From NCBI RefSeq assembly GCF_026262505.1, contig NC_067204.1:17338165-17402164 (forward strand): a stretch of 64,000 nucleotides of DNA. Direction: 5' to 3'. Origin of the DNA: Trichomonas vaginalis G3. Its lineage: Eukaryota > Parabasalia > Trichomonadida > Trichomonadidae. A model generated the notes under the pieces. It ran no database searches. It was not told where the DNA came from and was given only the letters and a program-made list of their open reading frames with translations. This document shows, piece after piece, positions 8,844 to 18,401 of this stretch. Position numbers and translations under genes: made by a program. Positions within the stretch are counted from its first letter, which is position 1. Each line of letters opens with the position of its first letter.

Positions 8844-10503
8844 TTAGTCTATTAAATTATTCTTTTCTTTGAAATCCTCCAAAAATTCTTCGAAATGTTC
8901 TAAAATATAACCTGGAGAATTATAACAAAATTCATTAATTTCTAACATATACGTATCTAACAATTCATTTGGAATTTCAAACGATCTTAAATATGTAATT
9001 GAATTTTGTATCTTCTCATTTATTTGAGAAAGTTTTTCTTCAGCATTTTCCAATAAAAATCTTAATGGATTCAAATTGGCTTCTTGATTCTGAACAAAAT
9101 TTAATACTTGGTATAAACGTGATTGAACTTCTCTTTTCAATTTTGTTTTATAATCTGTCAATCGAGGCTCGCGAATTCTAATTGAAGGAATAAAACCTGT
9201 TTGAAGTAAATCGTTTTTAATACGATAAAAGTAATTGGGTGCAACTTCTTCTAAAAGATTTTTGACAAAAATATCAATTCTTTGATTTTTAACGCAGCCA
9301 AAATCGTGATATTTTATCTTTTTAAATAAAGATTCAGAAACGTTATTCACAACGGTTAATTCATTTGGTCTGGCAGCGGCTATCCACTGTTGTTTATGAA
9401 TGTCCCACTGACGTGTAAAGTATTGATTAAATTCCAATTGATCTTGAATTTTATCAATAATGTGCTCTTTATACATTTTTGCAGCATCTTCTTCTGTGCA
9501 ATCACGATAATAACATAAAATGTTCATAAATTTTTCGACTTCTGATCTAATCTCTTCATCATTTATCTTTGAGAGATTCTTTTTAAGTGCGCGTATTACA
9601 TGTAGCGCGCACCAAAAGATATTGCACTCCGGAAATGAATTCCTAATCCCGTTGAAAATGTTTAGTGCACAGCCAGACATGATAAATTCAGGTTCTGTGT
9701 GAGTTGTTTCAAAATATTTACTTAAGCAAAAAGAAATATTTTCACTATTATCTGGATATATTATAAAATAACACAAAGGGATAGAATGAGTATTAGCAAA
9801 TTTGGTAGCTAATACATAAAAAGGAAATCCATGAATAATTAATTTAAACGTAGAGTCTAAGTGATAAATTGGTGGTTTTTCATGAATTTGAGAGATCATA
9901 TCATTATCAGAGTAAATAAAAACCAATTTGTCTGGAAAATCAGTATCTTCACCTTGAATGTCAAAATAAATAAGGTCATCATGTTGATCTTCCCATTGAT
10001 TAACATAGTTTTGTAAAGATTGAAATTGATTTAAAGATATGTCTGGTAAAGATCTCATAAGATCTTTTTGTTGTAAATAATATTTCAATTGATTGATTGC
10101 AGTTTGTTTCATAGTCATGTGAATACAAGTATGATCTTTAGGTATTTCAAGCGTTTTGTTGACTTCTTGTGTTGCATTAAGTGGACTTCCGTGATTCATG
10201 AGAAATTTTTTAATCCAAGCACGGTAAGTTATGTTGTGGTGGTGGTCCTGAGTGAATATGAGTTAAGTTTGCAGATTTAAAAATGTAATTGTCGAAATTT
10301 TTAATAAATTTAAAGCCTGCTGGGCAGCCTTCGTATTCGCATCGGTGGTAGATTAATACTCCTGTTCCAATTGATAGTTTTTGTGGGTCTTTGACAAATC
10401 TTATGTTACCATGCAGCTCTGCAGCTATAACAAAACGAGAATATTCTAAATATCCTATGGCTTGATCAACCTCGCATGGAGGATCGGGTGGAGGATGTTG
10501 CAT
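8844..10503 (-). pseudogene. MULE transposase, one frameshift
   Basis: The first reading frame (10503-10210) holds a WRKY/GCM1- or FLYWCH-like zinc finger: C-x4-C about 20-25 residues before an H-I-H pair. A single-base frame change near 10225-10235 leads into the second frame (entered upstream of the Met at 10199), which carries the MULE DDE domain to 8844. In residues of the second part, 'YHLDSTFK' gives the first catalytic Asp (D115), C-A-L-H (197-200) matches the conserved CxxH, and 'NNVSES' matches the region of the third acidic residue. Where most MULEs have the second Asp ('TD-x-x-x-A'), this copy reads 'MSGCAL', so that Asp is probably replaced. With the frameshift and missing Asp this copy is probably inactive. 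Combined length is ~555 residues. Confidence 0.8.
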
Positions 10504-10751
10504 TGAGCAGCAAAAAGGAAAAATAAAATTGAAAACTCACATTGAAAAAATAATGGTTTAATAGAAAATATTTTTTTTCTTCTGAAAAAGAATTATCTTT
10601 GAGTATCTAAATTGGGATAAAGGATATAGAATAGATAACTAGTACTTAATATATGATACATGTACACGAAATGGAAGAATGTGTACTAAAAGAAAGAGAA
10701 ATTTTAGCTTAATATTTTACATACGAATCAATTATCTTTGGTTAAAAGGTA

Positions 10752-11797
10752 GAATTGTTGGCTATGATGTACTGATTCATGATCAGTACATCATAGCCAA
10801 CAATTCCTTATACAAAATTCAAAAACTTGGGTGCAATCAGTTCTGATTGCACCCAAGTTTTTGAACTTTCTTGAGGGAATTAAAGGGTGAGAGATTTATA
10901 GTCTATCTATATATCTCCCACCCTCTAATTCCCTCCCTGACAGCGGGAAACTTTGTCTGAATGTTAAACTATTCAGACAAAGTTTCCCACTGTTTGCGAA
11001 GGAATTGTTGGCTATGATGTACTGATTCATGATCAGTACATCATAGCCAACAATTCCTTATATAAAGTTCAAAAACTTGGGTGCAATCAGAACTGATTGC
11101 ACCCAAGTTTTTGAACTTTCTTGAGGGAATGGAGAGTAAGAGGATACATTATGAATATATACCTCTTACCCTTCCATTCCCTCTCTGACAGCGGAAACTT
11201 TGTCTGAATGTTAAACTATTCAGACAAAGTTTCCCGCTGTCAGCGAAAGAATTGTTCCATCTGGTGCATAGAGCGTGAATCTATGCACCAAATGGAGCAA
11301 GTCCCTCGCGAAATTGCCAAAACTTGCGTCGCATTTCAAAGATTGCGACCCAAATTTTGGCGATTTCTAGTAGAGATGGAGTATTTTGAGTCACTGACCT
11401 ATATGCAGTGGCTCAAAGGGCTCCATCTCTACTTTGAAGCAAGGAAACTTTCCTCGAAATTTTGATAATTTGAAGAAAGTTTTCAAGCAATTAACAAAGG
11501 ATTACTCGCTATGAGGTAAAAATTCTAGATTTTCACCTCATAGCGAGAGCTTCCCTTTCATTGCTTGAAAACTTTCCCCAGCTTCAAAATTGGGGAAAGG
11601 GCTGTAAAGTCGACTCCGATACCAGCAGGTACCAGAGTATTTAAAAGAGAAGCCCTCGTACGAGTTTCTATGAAGACCTTCTCATTCAAGAAGATCTTAA
11701 TAGAAAATCGTACGAGGGCATTGGAAACTCGCGTCTGGTACATGTTGGTACGAGAGTGTTTGAGATTTGAAGACTCTGGTACTAACATGTACCAGAA
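10752..11797. repeat. Array of about twelve different hairpins inside the MULE
   Basis: Consecutive inverted repeats fill this kilobase. A1 10752-10806 (25-bp perfect arms, 5-nt loop), B1 10818-10865 (23-bp perfect arms), C1 10873-10935 (imperfect), D1 10940-10993 (23-bp arms, one mismatch). The same A-B-C-D order is then repeated at 11001-11245 (A2 perfect, B2 with its 2-nt loop inverted, C2 with a different inner stem, D2). Next come E 11257-11295, F ~11309-11368, G 11369-11433, a nested structure ~11441-11600 with an inner stem at about 11503-11548, a nested structure ~11612-11757 with an inner stem ~11651-11719, and J ~11734-11797. The stems have different sequences from one another. Apparent reading frames across them are by-products of the symmetry. 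Confidence 0.9.
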
Positions 11798-12101
11798 TTT
11801 ATGATGAATTTAAGATGGACCATTATAAAATGGTAGCGGTTTGTTTCAAAAAATTTTAGATGAGATTTGCATAGATATAGATTATATGATTTATACATAT
11901 GAAAAATAATATATAAAAATATAATTTTGAGATAATTATGTAAATAATATTTTAAATATTTGATTTTGAGGTATAATTTTATAGTAAAATATATTATAAA
12001 GAGTATTTATATATATATTGTAAAATAATATAAGTAATAAAAATTGAGACCCCTCCCTGTTTTTGATGTTTTGTCACTTTTTCGGTAATTCTTATTGTTT
12101 C

Positions 12102-12181
12102 TGTTTTTCTTGGCATACAGTAATTTGCTATTAAATTACACTGATAGCTCATCAAAGCAAGGATCATTAACCGCCGGAAAT
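12102..12181 (+). repeat. Right 80-bp direct repeat flanking the MULE
   Basis: Identical to 8651-8730. It encodes residues of the interrupted gene (from the Phe-Leu-Ala-Tyr segment to the Gly-Asn before 'YEIECF') in frame with the downstream coding sequence. Confidence 0.9.
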
Positions 12182-13420
12182 TACGAAATAGAGTGTTTTG
12201 GAGCCCAAGGAGGTTCCTGTTCACATAGCCAACCAGGTGGGCCTGGAGCATATGCAAGAGTTCAATTTAAAGTTACAAATACGATGAGTTATGTAATACA
12301 AGCAGGAATGCAAGGTAATGGTATTTCAGGAGGTCTACCTGATGGAGGAAACGCAAGTAAGGATGGATATTGCGGTGGTGGAGGGTCAAGCAGAGCAATT
12401 TTGAATGGAACTATAATGATAGTTGCTGCAGGAGGATCTGGTTCCAATTATTTCTATTATGGAGCTCCAGGAGGTGGGAATAACACATATTTTTGGAAAG
12501 AGCCAAAAAAAAACGTGTTTGAGGAAAGATCAGATCCTTCATACTTAACAGAAACCAATCATGGTGGTAATGCAGAGGATGGATCTGGAGGTGGTGCTGG
12601 ATATAGAGGTGGGAAAGGTGGTGAAAATGGTGATAATATCACATCAATTGGAATCAGCGGGACATCATGTATATCTCCATCTAGTTCTTTCACTTTTACA
12701 GAGATTATAAATGGGAATAACAAGCCAAATTATGGAGATGGATATGTCACAATAACTTATGATTACTTGTGTATACCTAATTGCATAGATTGTGATAATG
12801 GATCATCTTGTAACAAATGTGATTCTTCGCATGTTAAATACAAGAATAAATGCGAATATCAATCATGTCCAAATTCTACTTTTCAAGTTGGAACTGAGTG
12901 TTTTGATTGTCCGTCAAACTGTGAAAAATGTCGTGATAGCACAACATGCACTAGATGTGAGCAAGGCTTCTTCATGAAAGGGAATGAATGCGTAAGTTCT
13001 TGCGGAATCGGATATTATTCTGATACAGAAAATCGAGTTTGCACTGCGTGCACAGTTTCACATTGCAGCAATTGCTTATCCAATCCTTCCACTTGCGATG
13101 CATGCAATAATCCTTTCGTTTTGTTTGATAACAAATGTGCAGATACAGAATGTCCGACTCATTACTATAATAACTCATTTATATGCCATGAGTGTAGTGA
13201 GAACTGTTTGAACTGTACTTCGAAGTACAAATGCACTGCATGTCGATCTACTAGTTTTAGAATTAACAAAAAAGGAAACTGTACATTAATCAATACAGCT
13301 TCATATAAAGAATTCTTTGATGTCCAGACGTTTTCAAGAAGGATTCAAAAGAACAGAAATGGTAAATCTTTTTTAATTTTAGTGCGGATTGAAATGGTTG
13401 AAAATTCTATTATAATATAA
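12102..13420 (+). pseudogene. Gly-rich / Cys-rich surface protein, separated from its start by a MULE
   Basis: No ATG is available: the frame opens from a stop in the transposon end and joins the 80-bp repeat. The product has a glycine-rich domain of the type found in ALK-like receptors ('YEIECFGAQGGS', GGPGAYA, CGGGGSSRA, IMIVAAGGSGS, 'GDGYVTITY'; about 210 residues), followed by about 160 residues of furin-like/VSP-like CxxC repeats (many C-x2-C pairs such as CIDCDNGSSCNKC and CTRCEQGFF). A long trichomonad surface-protein family has this order. The C-terminus here lacks the transmembrane helix and short tail expected of such proteins and ends in an unrelated-looking 'FLILVRIEMVENS' stretch, so the 3' end may also be truncated. 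Unless translation starts inside, this copy should not be expressed. Confidence 0.75.
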
Positions 13421-14282
13421 ATAATAGAGTAAAATTTTGCGACCATGACCGAAAGTAAAATATTTTTGAAAGACTATCATTTGAAATGGTTCACAAAAAT
13501 TACGGTGTAAATATCTCAAATAAATGAAAGGTTTATGCGGTGAAGAATCTAAAATGAATTGCAACATAAGAGACAATAAGTTTTGTTTCCAGTAGCAAAA
13601 CCTAAACTAAATTCAATAATGATACTAAAATGCTGGAGAAACAAGCATTCATTAATTTTTATTTCTAATGAAGAACTTATGAACAAATCATAGACTTTCC
13701 TATATTTTATTATGCGTATCAAGCAGTTGTGATTGCCGAACTCTTTGAAAACTACATTCTTGCTCGTAAATGCTGAGCATCTGTTGATTATTAGCTCGCG
13801 TACGCCACTATATGATCATTTAACTTAACCCTTTCTTATATTAAAAAAATATTCCCCGGTGAACTTGTTATTGTTTTTGGAATGACAAGCTCAAATTATA
13901 AAGTTCATTTACAACAAGCTCGTGATAGCATGCTTGGATTATAGCTATTTCGATCTTTATCTTTATGAATGAAATTTTTCAATTTTGTTGAGTCTGTAAA
14001 TCATTCAAATCAGATTTCATTTGCATTATTATTCCTATAAATAAACATATTCATAATATTTTGGTCATTGAAAATCACTATTTTTTGAATTATGACAGTT
14101 GAATAAAAGTGACAAATCGTATAAAATTCATCGATATCGGGAAATTCTTCTCAATTCTGTGATATTAGTGATGAACATACAGAGTTAATAATATATACTT
14201 AACCTTGGTCATAAATTTGGCGGTTCTGACATAGTTTACATGTCAAAAATAGTACCCCCTCAATAAATTTTCACTGGGGAAA
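13421..14282. other. Intergenic, 860 bp
   Basis: AT-rich and without a supported gene. An AAAAGTGACA motif occurs at ~14106, about 175 bp before the next ATG. Confidence 0.4.
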
Positions 14283-14885
14283 ATGGAAAATTCTTCTGAG
14301 AAACCAAAGGAGTCTCATACCATTCTGGTTATGGGCCTCGATGAATCAGGAAAGACATCCATCTTCAATCATTACTTTTTCGGTGAGTTATTTGCACCAG
14401 CTCCAACAGACGTTTTTGAAGAAAATTTACATGAGTTTTATGGTCATAATCTCAATTTTAGAGAAATAGGTGGCCGCTATAGATTCAAACCTCAGCGTTA
14501 TGATAATCTTTCTGGCAGTAAAGCTATAATTTGGGTTTTCGATTCAATTGACCAATATAGAAGAACAGAATCTTTTGAAGAACTTGACGAGTTACTGAAA
14601 AGAGAAGAAGTTGCTAATCTCCCACTTCTATTTATTGTCAATAAACAAGATTCTAAATTTGCAATGCCATGGGAAGATATCGAAAATACATTTCAATTTG
14701 AAGAAATTCGAAAGAGCAGACCAGTCAACTATATTTGCACTACATCACACACTTGCCAAAACGTTACTGAAGGCTTGTTATGGTTACTTACTAAAATTGG
14801 CTTAGAACCAGTTTATGAGCAAGAGGAACCAAAAGAACAAGAACCTCAAGAAGATGAACAACCAAGAGAACTCCAATTTATTTAA
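14283..14885 (+). CDS. Divergent Arf-like small GTPase
   Basis: The 200-residue protein carries the Arf-type P-loop GLDESGKT (residues 18-25; usual Arf form GLDxAGKT), a G3 segment REIGGR (60-65) where Arfs have WDxGGQ, G4 NKQD (120-123) and G5 CTTS (152-155). The Gln used for GTP hydrolysis in canonical Arfs is Arg here, which suggests slow or altered hydrolysis. The Gly2 needed for N-myristoylation is absent (M-E-N-S-S), so the membrane attachment of classical Arf is not expected. A 25-residue acidic Glu/Gln/Pro-rich tail follows the domain. It probably acts in membrane traffic or cytoskeletal regulation as an ARL. The complete frame ends with the TTTAAA seen at many trichomonad stop/polyadenylation sites. 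Confidence 0.85.
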   Translation: MENSSEKPKESHTILVMGLDESGKTSIFNHYFFGELFAPAPTDVFEENLHEFYGHNLNFREIGGRYRFKPQRYDNLSGSKAIIWVFDSIDQYRRTESFEELDELLKREEVANLPLLFIVNKQDSKFAMPWEDIENTFQFEEIRKSRPVNYICTTSHTCQNVTEGLLWLLTKIGLEPVYEQEEPKEQEPQEDEQPRELQFI

Positions 14886-15380
14886 AAAATATCTACATTG
14901 TTTTCTCATCATGATATCGTTGATGCAATCATTGGTTTGATTAATAATAGCCTTCCCTACATATTTCGGACTACTTTTTGAATTTTTTGATACGAAACCA
15001 TATAATTTTTTTTTATTTATATTAGTTCTTCTGTAAAACGTCAGCTATTTATCTAAATACTTCAATCGTTATAAAGAAACACATTCTTTACTCATCAATT
15101 TTTTTCAACATATTAAATCTTGAAAATTCGATGATGTTTTACTATGAAATTTCATAATTATGCTAATTCCATTCATATTCTTTAAAGGAATATCCTAAGC
15201 ATACTATAAATATTCAAGATAACGAAAATTTCACCTAATTTAAATTAATTGGATAGTAAATAGTTTGATAGTTATATTAAATCAGGAAGCGTGAATGTTT
15301 ACTTACAATGTTATACAAGGAAAAAGGTATTAAATTTAAGAATAAAAATAACATAGCTTTATTCACAAACCGTTTGCATT
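14886..15380. other. Intergenic between convergent genes
   Basis: 495 bp of AT-rich 3' flanking sequence between two convergent genes. I see nothing specific. Confidence 0.4.
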
Positions 15381-15704
15381 TTATGAAGGGATTGTAACTG
15401 CATAATCCTGGTGTAAGAGAACGACCAATAAGTAAGCAACAATCGCGATAATAAATCCAAGTAGAATAAAAATCGAGAAAATGATTAATATATAATATTT
15501 GTCGACAATATCTTCTTCTTTAGGATCGGCTTCTGTTGGGGAAACTGCAAGTAAAACAAACGCAATGATAAATACGATTAATAATCCCCAGAAAATTGCT
15601 TGACCGAGTTTAGAGTTGTGTCCAATGATTAGGATGATAATAAGGATTGCCAAAAAGAAAAGGAATAAAAATGTGCCCACGCCTACTCCAAGAACGAGAC
15701 TCAT
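15381..15704 (-). CDS. Small three-helix membrane protein
   Basis: The 107-residue protein has three clear hydrophobic helices (about residues 6-28, 36-53 and 70-96) and an acidic loop (PTEADPKEEDIVDKY) between helices two and three. It ends with a short polar tail. No family signature is recognised. Hydrophobicity, complete frame and ATG at 15704 next to an AT-rich upstream region make it a credible gene. Layout and size resemble small ER/Golgi membrane proteins. Confidence 0.65.
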   Translation of the reverse strand: MSLVLGVGVGTFLFLFFLAILIIILIIGHNSKLGQAIFWGLLIVFIIAFVLLAVSPTEADPKEEDIVDKYYILIIFSIFILLGFIIAIVAYLLVVLLHQDYAVTIPS

Positions 15705-16176
15705 TTTTTTATTATCAACGAATTTATCGTTTGCAATTTTTTATATTAATCCCGTATAAAAACAGAAAAGTAGTCAATTTTTGAATACCTTACGGAATGT
15801 TTAATAAATAGAAAACGTAACTGATTTTACGGGATATTCTAGTAAGTTTATGTATACTTGATTCTTATTCACTAAAAAACTTTTGTAGATTAGATAAATT
15901 CATAAAAAATTATGTCTCTATATTCTAAATTTTGGTAGAATGGGACTTAGAATCATTACATATAATAGGGTATCAGTTCTTAATATCGCCCAGATACTCC
16001 TCATTTCGGAAATTAATATTAATTTTAAGAATTATCTTATGAAATCATAAAGTGGCAGAAAAATATGCATTACACTCAGAAAAGATGCTTCTTAACTGCT
16101 AAATAATCATATTTTACTATTTTGATTCGATGGTTGTTCTTATTATGATCATATTCTGATAAGCTTATAAGATTTG
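15705..16176. other. Intergenic between divergent genes
   Basis: AT-rich shared upstream region of two divergent genes. Apart from the initiator-like motif listed next, nothing is recognised. Confidence 0.4.
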
Positions 16177-16185
16177 TCACTTTTT
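16177..16185 (+). promoter_or_regulatory. Initiator-like TCACTTTTT
   Basis: It matches the trichomonad initiator consensus TCA-Y-W-Y-W-T. The A at 16179 would give a 19-nt leader before the ATG at 16198, as usual for this lineage. It also decides against the upstream in-frame TTG at 16174. Confidence 0.65.
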
Positions 16186-16197
16186 AGTTACAAAATC

Positions 16198-17490
16198 ATG
16201 AATTTCGGTAATAGAACATTGATTAATTTAGTCATGACACTCAATTCCAAGTCACCAATGATTCAATCTACAAGAAGTTTTCAGTCAAGTAACTTTGCAT
16301 TCTCAAAACTATCATTAAACAGATTTACTTCTTCATTCTTTTCGACATCATCAATAAATCAAAACACAAAGTTCCAATATTCATCATTCTCCAATTTCTT
16401 GGATACTCCAATTAAAACAATGTCGATGGAGAAGTATATTAATAAAGTTTTCGATAAAACAATAGAAACTGTAGGTTGCAAAGATTCATTTAACGTATTT
16501 CACTGTTCATTCCAGAATTGCCAAACAGAGAACATCCATGGAGGTGGAGCTATTGCGATTTTGAATGAAAATGATGCTATGATACGAATTGGATACTGCT
16601 CATTCTCCAAGTGTTCTTGCAAATTGCCTCAGACATCCGGTGGTGCCATTCTTATTACTGATGGCAACGGATTCAACGAAATTATTTCGAATTGTTTTAC
16701 AGAATGCAAAGCCGGCCTTAGAGGCGATACATTCACAATAAGCTATAATGATGAGACCAACCTCAAAGATGCAGTTGTCGAAAACTTAAACGTAGAAAAC
16801 TGTGGCGGATCGAAATTGGGATTCAACTGCGAATTACGTGCTAGATCTATTACAGTTAGATCTATTAATATTACAAATTGCGAAGCAAAGACTTGCCCAA
16901 CCATCAGAGAACTTTTTAATTCAAAATCTTCCTTCAAATACGTAAATTTATACGGAAATAAGGCATCAGCCACATTTTTTATGGAAATAGCCACTACAGA
17001 TTCAGATAAAGTTCCAGAAGGAATGTTGGATACATTTAATTTTGTTAAATCTTCAAAACGTGACGGTGAAAGTATCATTGTCTTCGAGGGATGCGATATA
17101 GTTGCTTTCAGACTTGTATTTGCCTCTACTAGTTCTAGGATTATCATTCAATCTAGGTCAGAATCAGGAAGTGTTCAAATTTACGATTCACAGTCTGATA
17201 GAGTGTTCTATTCTTCAGGTCTAGTACAATATGGAGAAGGTTGCCGTCTCGCTGAAATACCTTCCACCTTCGAAATTTCAAATGTTTACGATCCAGGATG
17301 CTATCACTCGAAATCTGTTGAGAGAATAGCATATATTAACTGGCAATCCATCGTAACTGGTGTTGGAATCACTGTTGCCTTCTTCTTGGCCGCAATTATC
17401 GGAGTTTATCTTACAAGAAAATATAAGAAGTCTGTGACTGATAAGATCGATCAGGAAGTTATCGGTGACCTCACAGCTCTTGTAAATTAA
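16198..17490 (+). CDS. Pmp-like beta-helix surface protein with C-terminal membrane anchor
   Basis: The 430-residue protein begins with a Ser/Asn/Phe-rich segment. It then contains short repeats typical of right-handed beta-helix, Chlamydia Pmp-like proteins: 'HGGGAIAIL' and 'SGGAILIT' (GGAI motifs) with alternating Cys-containing strands (C-S-F-x-N/K-C). A single strong hydrophobic helix (about residues 382-405) is followed by a ~25-residue cytosolic tail (KYKKS...LTALVN). Proteins of this architecture form a sizeable trichomonad family of candidate adhesins. No classical signal peptide is obvious, only a modest hydrophobic patch at the start. A TCACTTTTT initiator lies 13 nt before the ATG. 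Confidence 0.8.
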   Translation: MNFGNRTLINLVMTLNSKSPMIQSTRSFQSSNFAFSKLSLNRFTSSFFSTSSINQNTKFQYSSFSNFLDTPIKTMSMEKYINKVFDKTIETVGCKDSFNVFHCSFQNCQTENIHGGGAIAILNENDAMIRIGYCSFSKCSCKLPQTSGGAILITDGNGFNEIISNCFTECKAGLRGDTFTISYNDETNLKDAVVENLNVENCGGSKLGFNCELRARSITVRSINITNCEAKTCPTIRELFNSKSSFKYVNLYGNKASATFFMEIATTDSDKVPEGMLDTFNFVKSSKRDGESIIVFEGCDIVAFRLVFASTSSRIIIQSRSESGSVQIYDSQSDRVFYSSGLVQYGEGCRLAEIPSTFEISNVYDPGCYHSKSVERIAYINWQSIVTGVGITVAFFLAAIIGVYLTRKYKKSVTDKIDQEVIGDLTALVN

Positions 17491-17797
17491 ACTAATATTA
17501 GCTTTGTTATATATATTTTCTTATCGAAAAAAATCAATTGTTATAAATAACCGCAATTTCGGACTTTTATCTTTTTAAATCTTGATAAAAATCAATAAGA
17601 AGCTTTCTGTTCGATATAAAACACAAATAATTTTGAGACAAATTAAAAATCTTCTCCAAAATCTTAAATTGGACATTAAAATACTAGTAATTCCTATAGT
17701 CTGTAGCAGAAAATACGAAATCAATCATTTCGAATAAGACTTTTCGATAAAAATTTCAAAATATAAAAATTTATCAGTAAAAAAGGTCAATTTTTAC
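17491..17797. other. Intergenic between convergent genes
   Basis: 307 bp of AT-rich 3' flanking sequence. I see nothing specific. Confidence 0.4.
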
Positions 17798-18298
17798 TTA
17801 AATGGATGATTTGCTCTTTGAAGCTTTCATCCTGATGTAGTAGTTCTGCTGGATTGTTCGTAATTCGAGTAGTTCGTCGTCATTAAAGTTAATAAGTTCG
17901 TTGACAAGCTTTTCGCATGATTTTTTGATTGATTCTATATCTGCTTCGACATTAGCAATCTCTTGATTGATGCTTTCAATGTTGTTGAACTCTCCTAAGG
18001 ACTTGAGTTTGGATAAATTTATGGATTTCCTCTTTTCAAGGGCAGAAAACTCTTCTCTCAAGGCATCAACCTGTGAAGCAAGAGGCCCATGACTTAATAT
18101 CTCATTCTCCATATCTTGGGCTATCTTTTTGTAGCTAAAGAAGTCAAGTTCGAACTTATTTTGGAGTAAAGCCATTTTTAAGCAGGTTTCTTGAGCTATT
18201 TCGTTCTTCAAGTTAGCTAGGGTCATTTCCTGGTCAACAAAGATCTTCCATAACCTTTCTATAAGGTCAGAATTTGTTGTTGTCTTTTCTTGTTCCAT
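17798..18298 (-). CDS. Coiled-coil protein
   Basis: The 166-residue protein is predicted almost entirely helical, with heptad-like Leu/Ile spacing from about residue 60 to 150 and many Glu/Lys/Asn residues. There is no membrane segment or catalytic motif. It is divergent from the neighbouring glycosyltransferase-like gene, and the two promoters face away from each other across ~100 bp, each with its own initiator-like motif. Spindle, flagellar or vesicle-tether subunits often look like this, but no family could be assigned. Confidence 0.7.
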   Translation of the reverse strand: MEQEKTTTNSDLIERLWKIFVDQEMTLANLKNEIAQETCLKMALLQNKFELDFFSYKKIAQDMENEILSHGPLASQVDALREEFSALEKRKSINLSKLKSLGEFNNIESINQEIANVEADIESIKKSCEKLVNELINFNDDELLELRTIQQNYYIRMKASKSKSSI

Positions 18299-18334
18299 TT
18301 GAAAAGATAAAATTTTCTAATTAGCACATCATAT

Positions 18335-18342
18335 AAAAGTGA
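18335..18342 (-). promoter_or_regulatory. Initiator-like TCACTTTT (minus strand)
   Basis: Read on the minus strand, TCACTTTT lies about 37-44 nt before the ATG at 18298. It matches the trichomonad initiator consensus. Confidence 0.55.
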
Positions 18343-18367
18343 CACCAGTGAACCTTCGTTATAAATG

Positions 18368-18376
18368 TCACTTTTT
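18368..18376 (+). promoter_or_regulatory. Initiator-like TCACTTTTT (plus strand)
   Basis: The A at 18370 lies 32 nt before the ATG at 18402. It forms a back-to-back pair with the motif serving the minus-strand coiled-coil gene. Confidence 0.6.
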
Positions 18377-18401
18377 GGGTCCAAAATTTTTTCTTTTTTA
18401 G

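Larger units (their letters stand above)
8731..12101. mobile_element. MULE-type DNA transposon with terminal inverted repeats
   Basis: The 3,371-bp insertion sits between the two 80-bp direct repeats. Its ends are inverted repeats: the left end contains ATAAGAATT, a short variable part, then GAAAAAGTGACA at about 8737-8760, and the right end is the complement at 12071-12094. These match at about 21 of 24 positions. It encodes a zinc-finger plus MULE DDE transposase on the minus strand in its left half and a dense array of hairpins at 10752-11797 in its right half. A further ~270 bp of very AT-rich sequence precedes the right end. It splits a surface-protein gene 80 bp into its coding sequence. 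The identity of the flanking repeats suggests a recent insertion. Confidence 0.85.

Noticed and set aside
11208-11788. Open reading frames of 76-85 codons on both strands in the MULE (11208-11465, 11558-11788, 11565-11804)
   Set aside because: They lie across the hairpin array; matching frames on both strands are a consequence of palindromic sequence, not of coding.
12102-12181. Spliced intron joining the two halves of the Gly-rich gene across 8731-12101
   Set aside because: The insert is a transposon with TIRs, carries a transposase on the opposite strand and duplicates 80 bp of coding sequence; no trichomonad intron signature (GTAYGT ... ACTAACACACAG) is present at the borders.
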